The notes under the pieces are model-generated. The model saw nothing but the letters and a program-made list of their open reading frames with translations, did no database searches and was not told where the DNA came from. 64,000 nucleotides of DNA. Origin: Flavobacteriaceae bacterium NBU2977. GTDB taxonomy: Bacteria; Bacteroidota; Bacteroidia; Flavobacteriales; Flavobacteriaceae. Both the position numbers and the translations under genes were made by a program. The DNA is taken from NCBI GenBank assembly GCA_019931105.1, contig JAIOUW010000001.1, positions 1,240,001 through 1,304,000 of the forward strand, given 5' to 3'. Positions 34,541 to 43,280 of the stretch are shown piece by piece. The first letter of the stretch is position 1; every line of letters begins with the position of its first letter.

Positions 34541-34561
34541 TATTTGGTACGATTCTAAATA
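34541..34561. promoter_or_regulatory. Operator-like palindrome at the suf promoter
   Basis: TATTTGGTA (34541-34549), spacer CGA, TTCTAAATA (34553-34561): the right arm is identical and the left arm 7/9 identical to the operator at 11074-11094. It begins right after the -7 element (34567-34574) and covers the expected start of transcription, where a bound protein would block the promoter. This links suf control to heme control. Confidence 0.5.
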
Positions 34562-34566
34562 GTTTA

Positions 34567-34574
34567 CAAATATA
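34567..34574 (-). promoter_or_regulatory. suf operon promoter, -7 element TATATTTG
   Basis: Plus-strand CAAATATA is TATATTTG on the minus strand, an exact TAnnTTTG, 26 bp upstream of the sufA ATG. No clear -33 TTG is seen at the usual distance, so an activator or a weak promoter is possible. Confidence 0.5.
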
Positions 34575-34674
34575 TAGCATTAGTAGGGTTTTACCGCATT
34601 TACTAACATTATTATAACGTATTGAAATATAAGATTTTGTTATGGTAGTAGTTACCTAAGAAAAAGAAAGTGAC

Positions 34675-36015
34675 TTATCTGATTTTCATTACTATCAGGT
34701 CGGTCTTTCCCCTATTTTGAAGATCAGGAAAATCGGAGCTTGAGGTCTCCCCGACGACGATAATACTTTTGTCGGAATTTTCTAAAGTGTCGAACCCGAA
34801 GTCGACTCCCGAACCTCCAAAGGTTTTTTGCCAAACCATATGCCCTTCTGAATCGGTTTTCACAAGCCAGATATCATTCTCTCCCTCATTGTGGATTAAA
34901 TCGACATCATTGCTTTTTGAATTTCCGGTGACCATAAAGCCTCCATCGGAACAGGTTCTTACGCTTTGCGCCGCGTCAAACAATGTTCCTCCAAAAGTCC
35001 TTTCCCAAACAAGATTGCCCTTATCGTCGATTTTGATCAGCCAAATATCGGATTCGCCGTTATTCTTTGCTACATCGGTATCATTGCTGAAAGTATTGCC
35101 CGTTATTACGTAACCATTGTCATTCGTTTTGGCAATATCCTGTGCTATTTCGATACCTGAGCCACCAAAGGAACGTTGCCACAACAAATTGCCATCAACA
35201 TCGACCTTTACGACCCAAAAATCATAGCTGCCCTTGCTATCGCTTACATCAAAATCTACGCTCTCGGAAAAACCAGTCATTACAAAGCCCCCATCATCGG
35301 CCTGTACCACGGCATGGGCCCTATCGTTGTTCGAACCCCCAAAATAACTTCGCCATTCGATATTCCCCATGGCATCGATCTTGGTCCCCCAGAATTCACC
35401 TACTCCATGGCGGGTAAGCGAGCTTCCTTTTTCATTGTATCCGTCAGCCCTGGCCAATGTTATATCCAAAAATCCCACGAAGAAAAATCCCCCATCTTCG
35501 GTTTGTAGGATATCGTAGGAGTGATCGTGACCCGAAAAACCGTAACTTCTCTCCCATTCGATACTACCTTGGGCATTCAACTTGATTATCCAATTGTCAT
35601 GAAATCCTTCATTGTTGCTTCCATCGCCATCCGCACTTTGGGCATATCCGGTCAAAGCGAATCCTCCATCTGAGGTCTGCACCAAACTTTGTCCTAGATC
35701 TTGCCCGCTTCCACCATAGGTTCTGTTCCATTCAAGATCACCCATAGCGTCGAACTTAAGCAACCAATAATCATCGACGGGAAGGTTTTTGAAGTCAAGG
35801 TCGCCATCAACGCTATTCGTATACCCCAAAACGGCAAAACCGCCATCTGAAGTGCCAATTATCTTACGTGCCGTTTCTTCACCTGAACCGCCAAAACGCT
35901 TCACCCATTCTAGTTCGCCAATAAAAGCGACCTCTGAACGGCCATCAAAATTTTCGCTATCCGTAGAACAAGAAATTAGCACAAAAAGTAATGGAATGAA
36001 AAGGCATTTGTTCAT
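34675..36015 (-). CDS. Surface lipoprotein with six or more GGSG/DGGF repeats
   Basis: 446 residues. MNKCLFIPLLFVLISC is a lipoprotein signal (Cys 16). The mature part is made of about seven repeats of roughly 55 residues, each with W-x-R/K-x-x/Y-GGSG, then x-x-DGGFxxxGxx and xDxWxxKxDxxGxxxW, e.g. EWNRTYGGSGQDLGQSLVQT and LLWQRSFGGSGIEIAQDIAKT. The pattern predicts a beta-propeller. Such repeats are common in Bacteroidetes secreted proteins. The start codon overlaps the end of the upstream gene by 4 bp, so they form a unit. Ligand unknown. Confidence 0.85.
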   Translation of the reverse strand: MNKCLFIPLLFVLISCSTDSENFDGRSEVAFIGELEWVKRFGGSGEETARKIIGTSDGGFAVLGYTNSVDGDLDFKNLPVDDYWLLKFDAMGDLEWNRTYGGSGQDLGQSLVQTSDGGFALTGYAQSADGDGSNNEGFHDNWIIKLNAQGSIEWERSYGFSGHDHSYDILQTEDGGFFFVGFLDITLARADGYNEKGSSLTRHGVGEFWGTKIDAMGNIEWRSYFGGSNNDRAHAVVQADDGGFVMTGFSESVDFDVSDSKGSYDFWVVKVDVDGNLLWQRSFGGSGIEIAQDIAKTNDNGYVITGNTFSNDTDVAKNNGESDIWLIKIDDKGNLVWERTFGGTLFDAAQSVRTCSDGGFMVTGNSKSNDVDLIHNEGENDIWLVKTDSEGHMVWQKTFGGSGVDFGFDTLENSDKSIIVVGETSSSDFPDLQNRGKTDLIVMKIR

Positions 36016-37271
36016 GAATTCGACTTTTTGACCACAAAAAGGCCGCGGTTGATATCGCTGACAATGATCTTACCGCTTTCAAAATAAGGATACACACTCC
36101 AAACACCATTAAAACCAGCGGTATTAGAGGTAGGGAAGGTATCGAAAAACCCTGCTTGCACAATCGATTTTGCATCAATGCCGGAAATATCAAGTACGCG
36201 TATGCCTGCCGTATAATTGGCCAGATAATATTCATCGCCCTTTACGTAACCGTTATGATCGATCGCCGAGACTGGGCCAGTGTATTCCGTGTGTAGTACG
36301 GGATTGTCCAAATCGGTAAAATCAAAGACCAACGTACGCGTATTGGTGCCAAAGTTTATTTCATCAAGTTCGTCTCCTAGTATGAAATAACGTTGGTCTT
36401 CTGTAAACCACCCTTGGTGTGTATAGGCCCTGTTACCGTAAGACAAGGAAGAAATTTCGACAGGATTGTCCTTATCGGTCACGTCGGCAATTATTACATT
36501 GGTCTCGTTCGCCCCGATATAGATTTCAGAGCCTGTATAATCTGTATCGGGGCCATTATAGGTAACTACTTGTGCATCATGTGAGTATCCACTGGCACCG
36601 TAGCCCCCCACCGGCACAGGGTTCTTAGGGTCTTGAATATCAATGAAATGTGCCCCGCCCTGAAAGGCATCTCCCCGATTGGTGCCGACCACATAGGCAA
36701 AACCGGTATCTTCATTGATAACAATATTATGGGCCCTTCCCAAACCGGTATAATGTGCATCGGCATCAAAAGTCTGGGGCGGGTTTGCCACATCGCGCAA
36801 GCGGGTCAAATCAAATACTTGCATACCATGGGCATCGTCACCCGAATTATTGTCCGCTACAACAAAGGCATGGTCTTGATGAACTTTAATGTCTCTCCAC
36901 GTATCGGAGACCGTGGCGGTTGGCAGCTTGCCCAAATAGATTAAATTTTCGGTATCCGATATATCGATGAAGGCGGTTCCGTTGTCCAGTCCCATCAATG
37001 CGTACTCTTTTCCTGTGGTTACATCGGTCCAACCCCAAATATCATTGGCGGCCCGGGCGCTGAAATCGGCCAAAGGAATCTGCCCCAAAAGATCAAATCC
37101 CTCACAGGGGTATTCACCTGCCTTACCATTATCACAGGGTTTGAAGGCCGTTTCGACTTGATTGCCTTCGCCCTCTATACCATTATCGTCCGCAACGGGG
37201 TTTTCTTGGTCATTGGAGCATCCTGAGAAATAGAATAGTATGACTACCAGCAAGACAATTGATCTTTTCAT
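36012..37271 (-). CDS. Choice-of-anchor B family lipoprotein with LVIVD-like repeats
   Basis: 419 residues. MKRSIVLLVVILFYFSGC is a lipoprotein signal (Cys 18). Repeated blocks of the LVIVD/beta-propeller type follow, for example YALMGLDNGTAFIDISDTENLIYLGKLPT, GAHFIDIQDPKNPVPVGGYG and IIADVTDKDNPVEISSL, ending with GIRVLDISGI. The conserved family features (DIWGWTD near residue 78, W-R-D-I-K, GLGRAHNIVINEDTG) match the choice-of-anchor B group of Bacteroidetes and Proteobacteria. It is probably displayed on the cell surface. Function unknown. Coupled to the next gene by a 4-bp overlap. Confidence 0.87.
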   Translation of the reverse strand: MKRSIVLLVVILFYFSGCSNDQENPVADDNGIEGEGNQVETAFKPCDNGKAGEYPCEGFDLLGQIPLADFSARAANDIWGWTDVTTGKEYALMGLDNGTAFIDISDTENLIYLGKLPTATVSDTWRDIKVHQDHAFVVADNNSGDDAHGMQVFDLTRLRDVANPPQTFDADAHYTGLGRAHNIVINEDTGFAYVVGTNRGDAFQGGAHFIDIQDPKNPVPVGGYGASGYSHDAQVVTYNGPDTDYTGSEIYIGANETNVIIADVTDKDNPVEISSLSYGNRAYTHQGWFTEDQRYFILGDELDEINFGTNTRTLVFDFTDLDNPVLHTEYTGPVSAIDHNGYVKGDEYYLANYTAGIRVLDISGIDAKSIVQAGFFDTFPTSNTAGFNGVWSVYPYFESGKIIVSDINRGLFVVKKSNS

Positions 37272-37345
37272 TTATTTAAAAATTTGTATTAATCTAAAAA
37301 TGAGTATAATAAAAATTTTATGCATAAATCAACCGCTGCGCTTTC

Positions 37346-37400
37346 GCATAAAAAATTTAATTATTTCGGTTGGTATGCAAAAAATTAAATTTGCTTATGC
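37346..37400. repeat. Long AT-rich inverted repeat between divergent genes
   Basis: GCATAA (37346-37351) and AAATTTAATT (37353-37362) pair with AATTAAATTT (37383-37392) and TTATGC (37395-37400): 16 paired bases with small bulges and a 20-nt loop. It lies in the 279-bp divergent intergenic stretch 37272-37550, where I see nothing else definite. It could be an operator or cruciform for either flanking gene. Confidence 0.5.
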
Positions 37401-37550
37401 TCATTTCATAGCATTGAAATTGAATTCGTTAGGTCAAAGATAATGATTCGGTAATATTGTCCCCTAAAATTTTGGAGGCATCTACCTTCAATCCAATAGA
37501 ATTGATTATCTTGATGCTCACTTTTTTAAACTGTTAAACCGTATAGCTTT

Positions 37551-39008
37551 ATGCCTAAAAAGAAGACCGAACCAATGAACAAATCACGAAGAACTTTTGT
37601 CAAGAATTCTGGACTGGCCGCAGCTGGATTCATGATCGTGCCTAGACACGTATTGGGAGGCCAGGGTTTCGTGCCCCCTAGCGACAAACTGAATATTGCC
37701 GGTATCGGGGCCGGCGGAAAGGGAACAAGCGATATCGCATCTTTTGCCGAGAGTCCGAATGTCAATATCGTTGCCCTTTGTGATGTAGATGACAGACAGG
37801 CCGTAAAATCGCGCGAATCTTTTCCAAAGGCGAGCTACTACCACGACTTTAGAAAAATGCTCGAAAAGGAAAAGGACAATATCGATGCGGTATCGGTATC
37901 GACACCGGACCATAACCACGCCGTGGCGGCCTATCAGGCCATGGCCATGGGCAAGCACGTCTACGTTCAAAAACCGCTTACCCATGATATTTGGGAGGCC
38001 AGAATGCTGACCGAGGCCGCAAAAGAATTCAAGGTCGTCACCCAAATGGGGAATCAAGGCGGTTCCGGGGACGGTGTTCGAAAAATGAAGGAAATCTATG
38101 ATACGGGCATCATTGGTGAGGTACATACGGTAAAATGCTGGACAAACCGTGCCATTTGGCCACAAGCACTGCAAACACCGACGAAAAAAAATAAAATTCC
38201 CAAAGGTCTGGATTGGGACCTGTGGCTCGGTACCGCCAAAATGAGGGATTACAACGATGCCTATTTACCATTCGACTGGAGGGGCTGGTCAGACTTCGGC
38301 ACAGGAGCCCTCGGCGATATGGCCTGTCATATTATGGATCCCGTATATCGAATACTTCCCATTCTCTATCCAAATAGTGTGGAATGTAGTGTCTCAGACT
38401 CTTTTATCGGTAATTTTCAGTATAAGGAGTACCCAGGAAGTTTTCCGAATTCTAGTAAGATACATCTAAGCTATCCGAGAACCGACGGAATGGGCACTGT
38501 AAAAGTTACTTGGATGGATGGTGGACTACTCCCCGAGCGACCCGACGAAATGGGCGATGACGAAGCGTTGGGCAACTGGGACGGCGGTGTGCTCTTTATC
38601 GGTACCAAAGGGAAATTGTTGGCCGATTGTTACGGGGCCAACCCTAGGCTATTGCCTTTGACACTCAACGAACAATTTGAAGTCGAGGAAACCATCGCAA
38701 GGGTTCCCGAGGGGCACTACCTTCAATGGGTAAATGCCTGTATCGCAGGTTATGGCAATGCCGAGACCAGCTCATCGTTCGACTATGCCGGACCTTTCAC
38801 CGAAAGCATCCTTATCGGTAATTTGGCGCTAAAAGCCTATTTCGAAGAAGATCCCACAATAGAAAATACGGGCTTCTGGGGCAGTGGTGCCCGCTACTAC
38901 GGTAGAAAGCGCCTACTTTGGGATGCCGAGAATATGAAAATTACCAATTTCGAACCTGCCAACAAATATGTAAAACGCACGTACCGAGATGGTTATTCTT
39001 TAGGATAA
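37551..39008 (+). CDS. Gfo/Idh/MocA family oxidoreductase with Tat signal
   Basis: 485 residues. The N-terminus KSRRTFVKNSGLAAAGFMIVP has the twin-arginine motif followed by a hydrophobic stretch, so it is folded before export. The Rossmann domain reads KLNIAGIGAGGKGTSDIASF, NIVALCDVDDRQ and VSVSTPDHNHAVAAYQAMAMGKHVYVQKPLTHDIWEA with the conserved E/Q-K-P. The C-terminal half has a long MocA-type domain with KGLDWDLWLGTA and DWRGWSDFGTGALGDMACHIMD. Such exported enzymes in Bacteroidetes probably act on sugars or glycan parts with NAD(P). A second ATG (37575) is an equally possible start. Confidence 0.9.
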   Translation: MPKKKTEPMNKSRRTFVKNSGLAAAGFMIVPRHVLGGQGFVPPSDKLNIAGIGAGGKGTSDIASFAESPNVNIVALCDVDDRQAVKSRESFPKASYYHDFRKMLEKEKDNIDAVSVSTPDHNHAVAAYQAMAMGKHVYVQKPLTHDIWEARMLTEAAKEFKVVTQMGNQGGSGDGVRKMKEIYDTGIIGEVHTVKCWTNRAIWPQALQTPTKKNKIPKGLDWDLWLGTAKMRDYNDAYLPFDWRGWSDFGTGALGDMACHIMDPVYRILPILYPNSVECSVSDSFIGNFQYKEYPGSFPNSSKIHLSYPRTDGMGTVKVTWMDGGLLPERPDEMGDDEALGNWDGGVLFIGTKGKLLADCYGANPRLLPLTLNEQFEVEETIARVPEGHYLQWVNACIAGYGNAETSSSFDYAGPFTESILIGNLALKAYFEEDPTIENTGFWGSGARYYGRKRLLWDAENMKITNFEPANKYVKRTYRDGYSLG

Positions 39009-39030
39009 GTCTTCTGCAATTAAGAATATC

Positions 39031-39062
39031 AAAACCGGGGATTGATGTCTTCGGTTTTTTTT
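39031..39062 (+). terminator. Rho-independent terminator after the oxidoreductase
   Basis: AAAACCG (39031-39037) pairs with CGGTTTT (39052-39058) across a 14-nt loop, followed by a T run. Confidence 0.75.
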
Positions 39063-39099
39063 ATTCATGAATTTTGTATTTACACCTTACTTTTGTGCC

Positions 39100-40152
39100 A
39101 TGCTAGAAGACAAAAATCAAGAACGCACCTCTTTGGAAAAACTGGGTGAATTCGGACTTATAGACCATCTCACCCAAAATTTCCAGATTCAAAACGAATC
39201 GACTTTAAAAGGCATCGGGGACGATGCCGCAATACTTGACTTTGGTGACAAAAAGGCCGTCGTTACCACAGACTTGCTTATTGAGGGGATTCACTTCGAC
39301 CTCAGCTATATGCCCTTGAAACATTTGGGCTATAAGGCCGTAATGGTAAATCTCTCCGATGTATATGCCATGAATGCCCAAGCGACGCAGATTACGGTGT
39401 CCATAGCAGCTTCGAACCGCTTCCCGCTGGAGGCTTTGGAAGAATTGTATGCGGGAATTCTGCTGGCGACCAAAACCTATGGGGTCGATTTGATCGGAGG
39501 CGATACGACATCGTCACAAACAGGATTACTGATCAGCATCACCGCACTGGGGGAAGCATCCGAAGAAAAAATAACCTACCGAGACGGAGCCAAACCCAAT
39601 GATCTTTTGGTCGTCACAGGCGACCTTGGCGGAGCTTATCTAGGCCTACAGGTACTGGAGCGCGAAAAAGAGGTTTTTAAGGTAAACCCAAACAACCAGC
39701 CCGACCTTGAACCCTATTCGTACATTGTCGAACGACAATTAAAACCAGAGGCTCGAAAAGACATGGTCAAACTTTTGAACGACCTGAACGTCAAACCTAC
39801 GGCGATGATCGATATCAGCGATGGGCTTTCCTCAGAAATCTTGCATCTCTGCAAGAACAGCAAGGTAGGATGTAATTTGTTCGAGGAGAAAATTCCATTG
39901 GATCCCACGGTCATTTCGGCCTGTGAAGAGTTCAAATTGGACAGCACGACCGTAGCCCTCAATGGCGGTGAAGATTACGAACTGTTGTTCACGATCGATC
40001 AAAGTGATTTCGACAGGATCAAGGGCAATCCGAATTTAACGGTAATCGGGCACATGACCGATATCGCCGATGGGGCTCATTTGATCTCAAGGGCCAATAC
40101 CAAAATACCGTTGACGGCTCAGGGATGGAATTCTTTCGATCCACCCAAATAG
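39100..40152 (+). CDS. thiL: Thiamine-monophosphate kinase
   Basis: 350 residues from ATG 39100 (MLEDKNQERTSLEKLGEFGLI); the in-frame ATG at 39067 would add an odd hydrophobic leader. ThiL phosphorylates thiamine monophosphate to the active cofactor thiamine diphosphate. Family signatures: LGEFGLIDHL, KGIGDDAAILDF, TTDLLIEGIHFDL, KAVMVNLSDVYAMNAQ (about residues 86-101), DLIGGDTTSSQTGLLISITALG (about 130-151), MIDISDGLSSEILHLC and LNGGEDYELLFTI. A 29-codon relic of a second thiL 3' end lies beyond the next gene at 41249-41335. Confidence 0.95.
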   Translation: MLEDKNQERTSLEKLGEFGLIDHLTQNFQIQNESTLKGIGDDAAILDFGDKKAVVTTDLLIEGIHFDLSYMPLKHLGYKAVMVNLSDVYAMNAQATQITVSIAASNRFPLEALEELYAGILLATKTYGVDLIGGDTTSSQTGLLISITALGEASEEKITYRDGAKPNDLLVVTGDLGGAYLGLQVLEREKEVFKVNPNNQPDLEPYSYIVERQLKPEARKDMVKLLNDLNVKPTAMIDISDGLSSEILHLCKNSKVGCNLFEEKIPLDPTVISACEEFKLDSTTVALNGGEDYELLFTIDQSDFDRIKGNPNLTVIGHMTDIADGAHLISRANTKIPLTAQGWNSFDPPK

Positions 40153-40159
40153 AATTGAT

Positions 40160-41191
40160 ATGGCAGGTATGGTAAAATCGGCCCGTTATTTATCCATTTT
40201 GTTCTTGATATTGTCACTTTTGGGATGTGCTCCTATTCCCAAACTCTCAAAAGAACAGAGACGAACAATCAGATCGGTACTTAAAACGGCCCCGCCAGAG
40301 GTCGTCAAAGGGCAAACCGGTTATGCGGTCAACGACGGAAACAAAATATGGTACGAGCAAATACCTGCAAAAACGAATAAAAAGGGCACGGTGCTTTTGA
40401 TTATGGGCAACGGACAAGATGCCTTGGCCTGGCCGCCCGATTTTATTTCATATTTTAACGATGCCGGTTATGAGATAATACGGTTCGACCATCGAGGCAC
40501 AGGTCTTTCTTCCTACGTCAAAAAGTGGAAAAAGTTGGATCCGTACACCTTGAACGATATGGCCGACGATGCCATTGCCATACTTGACACGCTCGCTATT
40601 GAAAAAGCACATATCGTAGGTGCCTCAATGGGAGGGATGATCGCACAGCTAATCGCCATAGAACACCCCGAAAGATCTGCTACCCTGACATCGATAATGT
40701 CATCGGGGCATGTCATGGATGATAAATTGCCCCCCATGTCAAACGAAGTACTACCAAAAATGATAAGCGCTGTATTGAACCATGGATTTTTTGGAAACAA
40801 GAAAGGACAGATCAAGCGCCAAATCGTTCAAAAAAGAATACTGATGGGCGGTGCAACCGGTGAAATCGATGTCAAGACCTTGACTGAAGTTTCATATTAC
40901 AATCTAAAGAAACGCGACGGTTACAATCTAATGGCCGCCCGACACCATTTTGCGGCAATTCTATTATCAGGTTCGCGATATGATCAATTGAGCAATTTGA
41001 AAATTCCCGTATTGTTGGTCCATGGGGAAAAGGATCCCGTGATGCCCATCGAACACAGTAAAAAGTTGGATTCGATCATACCCGGTTCGACACATCTGTG
41101 GATCGAGAATATGGGTCATGACCTGCCCGATGAAGCGATACCGGAAATAACGGCCAAGATAATTTCGAACTTAACAAGAAAAGAAGATTGA
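40160..41191 (+). CDS. Alpha/beta hydrolase lipoprotein
   Basis: 343 residues. MAGMVKSARYLSILFLILSLLGCAP is a lipoprotein signal (Cys 23). The alpha/beta-hydrolase fold shows the oxyanion loop LLIMGNGQDALAWPPDF, the strand FDHRGTGLSSY, the nucleophile elbow HIVGASMGGMIAQLIA (Ser about residue 155, GxSxG), the acid in LLVHGEKDPVMPIEHS, and the His in LWIENMGHDLPDE. The substrate is probably a small ester or lactone; unknown. It lies between thiL and a thiL relic, which suggests it entered by recombination at the thiL end. Confidence 0.92.
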   Translation: MAGMVKSARYLSILFLILSLLGCAPIPKLSKEQRRTIRSVLKTAPPEVVKGQTGYAVNDGNKIWYEQIPAKTNKKGTVLLIMGNGQDALAWPPDFISYFNDAGYEIIRFDHRGTGLSSYVKKWKKLDPYTLNDMADDAIAILDTLAIEKAHIVGASMGGMIAQLIAIEHPERSATLTSIMSSGHVMDDKLPPMSNEVLPKMISAVLNHGFFGNKKGQIKRQIVQKRILMGGATGEIDVKTLTEVSYYNLKKRDGYNLMAARHHFAAILLSGSRYDQLSNLKIPVLLVHGEKDPVMPIEHSKKLDSIIPGSTHLWIENMGHDLPDEAIPEITAKIISNLTRKED

Positions 41192-41248
41192 GCCAATGGG
41201 CAAATTTCCCTTAGGGCAGAACATATTCCAATAAAAAAATTCCCGAAA

Positions 41249-41335
41249 ATCAAGGGCAATCCTAACTTAACTATTGTGGGGCATACGACAGTTGAGAACG
41301 AAGGTGCTTTCTTAATTTCCAGGAATAACTTTTGA
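41249..41335 (+). pseudogene. Relic of a thiL 3' end
   Basis: In one frame the sequence reads IKGNPNLTIVGHTTVENEG, then AFLISRNNF and TGA (41333-41335). The functional thiL at 39100 ends with IKGNPNLTVIGHMTDIADG and AHLISRAN in the same order, so this is a diverged copy of that gene's last third, with no start or catalytic part. Upstream the similarity fades at about 41230. It shows that a second thiL-like gene or a duplicated 3' end was once here, with the alpha/beta hydrolase now between. Confidence 0.75.
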
Positions 41336-41378
41336 ATTCCGCAACAGTTGTTACCTGAATTCTATTGCCAAAGCATAA

Positions 41379-41597
41379 TTAGGCCGCATTGCCAGCGGCT
41401 TGATGTCTCTTTTGATATATAATCTCCAATGTTTTGTTGATATCCTGCAATTCGGGGGTGAGGGTCGATAAATGTCCACCGACATCGGTGGTCACTTCCC
41501 TTCCACAATGGATGCATTTATATTCTTTGATGTGTGAGGTAACTTTCTTTGACACCGCATAGTGGTGGCCAAAAATATTGCAAAATACTTTCTTCAT
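41379..41597 (-). CDS. Small zinc-ribbon-like protein
   Basis: 72 residues from ATG 41597 (MKKVFCNIFGHHYAVSKKVTSHIKEYKCIHCGREVTTD). The pattern C-N-I-F-G-H-H at residues 6-12 and C-I-H-C at 28-31 is that of a small zinc ribbon with Cys and His ligands. The C-terminus is helical (LQDINKTLEIIYQKRHQA). Similar small proteins are found in flavobacteria; function unknown. The longer frame to 41618 adds seven residues without support. Confidence 0.6.
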   Translation of the reverse strand: MKKVFCNIFGHHYAVSKKVTSHIKEYKCIHCGREVTTDVGGHLSTLTPELQDINKTLEIIYQKRHQAAGNAA

Positions 41598-41889
41598 GAT
41601 GTAGGTTTTACATTGCATTTTCGGGATTTGGGGGCCGTAGATGCAACAAACAAAAAATCAGTTTATGGGTTCGAAATGGTTCATGTCACATTTCTTTTTA
41701 AAGAACGCCTCCCTACTGTCTTTTATTGGGTCTTTCATAGTGTTCCGTCCATATTTTCGATGAACGGCATTTTTTTCGATGAACTGTGCCATAACGCCGA
41801 TGATGGACACGTATAATTTTTGTATGGAAAAACAAGTGCCAGTGCGAATGATTTTATTAATTATCTTCCGCACTGAAACGCGACCGAAG

Positions 41890-43179
41890 ATGTTGAGATC
41901 GAAAGATACCCTGGTTACCGCCTTTGCCCTTTTTTCATTGTTCTTCGGAGCCGGAAATTTAATTTTACCCCCGCTACTGGGTTTCAAATCAGGAGGACTA
42001 TGGTGGTTGGTCGCTTTCGGCTTTTGCCTTTCAGCCGTCCTGATCCCCATTTTCGGAATATTGGCCCATGCAAGATTGCAGGGCACCATGTTCGACTTTG
42101 CTCGCAAGGTATCGCCTACATTCAGTGTCGTTTACTGCTATATCGTTTATGTCATTGCCATAAGCCTACCTTCGCCGCGCACGGCCTCGGTAACCCATGA
42201 AATGGCGATACAGCCCATTTTCGGTTCGCCCTCGCTCTTGACGAGCGTTGTTTACTTCGCACTGGTCTTTGTTTTTGTGGTCAACCGTTCGAAGATTCTC
42301 GACATTGTCGGTAAGATCCTGACCCCGGGCATTATTATGATCTTGTTTCTCATCATCGGAATTACCGCATTCGATTATGAGTTCACTTTCGGGAAAACGG
42401 TTTTTGCGAGTCCGTTTACCGATGGTATTCTCGAAGGCTATCAAACTTTCGATGCCATCGGCGCGGTAGTGGTCGGGGGGGTCATCATCATCTCCATCAA
42501 TATCAAGGACAAAAAAGCCTCATTTGCCGAAAAGAAACAATTGATACGCCATGCCGGATGGCTGGCCGGATTCGGACTCTTTTTCATCTACGCCGGACTC
42601 ATATTGACCGGAGCCCTGATGGGTGCCGAATTCGATCCCGAAATTTCAAGGACGACCCTTTTAAGCGGAATCGCCTCAAAAACTTTGGGCAATCCCGGAA
42701 ATCTCTTTTTAAGTATTTTGGTGAGCCTTGCCTGTTTTACTACCGCCGTAGGCATCGTCACCGGAACCGCCGATTTTATCAAACACCGTTTTGGCGGTTC
42801 GCGACAGGCCTATCTGATTACGTCAATTATCGGCTGTTTTCTTGGCGTGGCCATGGGGCAATTCGATGTACATTATATCATTGCCGTTGCCGTACCCGCC
42901 TTGATGTTTATCTACCCTATTACGATCGTGTTGATCTTGCTGAACGTCGTACCCGAACGTTTTGCATCCGAAAAAGTATTTCGGGCGGTCATTTTCACTA
43001 CCATACTTTTTAGTGTTCCTGATTTTTTGGGGAGTATAAGCCCCCTAACCCCCAAAGGGGGAATACTCGATTGGATACCTTTACAAGAATACAGTATGGG
43101 GTGGGTGTTGCCGGCTTTGGTGGTTTTTGTTATTATTAATAACATTGATTATTGGCCGCGCTCCAAAAACAACTCCTAA
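41890..43179 (+). CDS. brnQ: Branched-chain amino acid transport protein BrnQ
   Basis: 429 residues from ATG 41890 (MLRSKDTLVTAFALFSLFFGAGNLILPPLLG), the usual start of LIVCS transporters; the frame extends upstream to 41779 but that part is not membrane-like. About 12 hydrophobic helices. The conserved FFGAGNLILPP and GTADFI segments are present. It imports Leu, Ile and Val with Na+ or H+. Near residues 380-393 SISPLTPKGGILDW is encoded by a palindromic repeat (43032-43068) that seems to have entered the gene in frame. Confidence 0.93.
   Translation: MLRSKDTLVTAFALFSLFFGAGNLILPPLLGFKSGGLWWLVAFGFCLSAVLIPIFGILAHARLQGTMFDFARKVSPTFSVVYCYIVYVIAISLPSPRTASVTHEMAIQPIFGSPSLLTSVVYFALVFVFVVNRSKILDIVGKILTPGIIMILFLIIGITAFDYEFTFGKTVFASPFTDGILEGYQTFDAIGAVVVGGVIIISINIKDKKASFAEKKQLIRHAGWLAGFGLFFIYAGLILTGALMGAEFDPEISRTTLLSGIASKTLGNPGNLFLSILVSLACFTTAVGIVTGTADFIKHRFGGSRQAYLITSIIGCFLGVAMGQFDVHYIIAVAVPALMFIYPITIVLILLNVVPERFASEKVFRAVIFTTILFSVPDFLGSISPLTPKGGILDWIPLQEYSMGWVLPALVVFVIINNIDYWPRSKNNS
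43032..43068. repeat. REP-like palindrome inside brnQ
   Basis: GAGTAT (43032-43037) pairs with ATACTC (43063-43068), and CCCCC (43049-43053) with GGGGG (43057-43061) around AAA; CCCCCTAACCCCCAAAGGGGG reads through frame as P-L-T-P-K-G-G. A related C-rich, TAAC-containing element in opposite orientation is at 45380-45407. These look like copies of one dispersed element of flavobacterial genomes. Confidence 0.6.
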
Positions 43180-43280
43180 GGTCTTTAACGTTACCCTTTC
43201 AATTGAAACGATTTAAGTATCTTAGAGTAAATGATCATATGTAATTGTTATAAGCAATTTTAACGAAAAGATTCCCTTAA

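Noticed and set aside
41779-41889. N-terminal extension of BrnQ
   Set aside because: The residues are not hydrophobic in the family pattern; all relatives start near MLRSKDTL.
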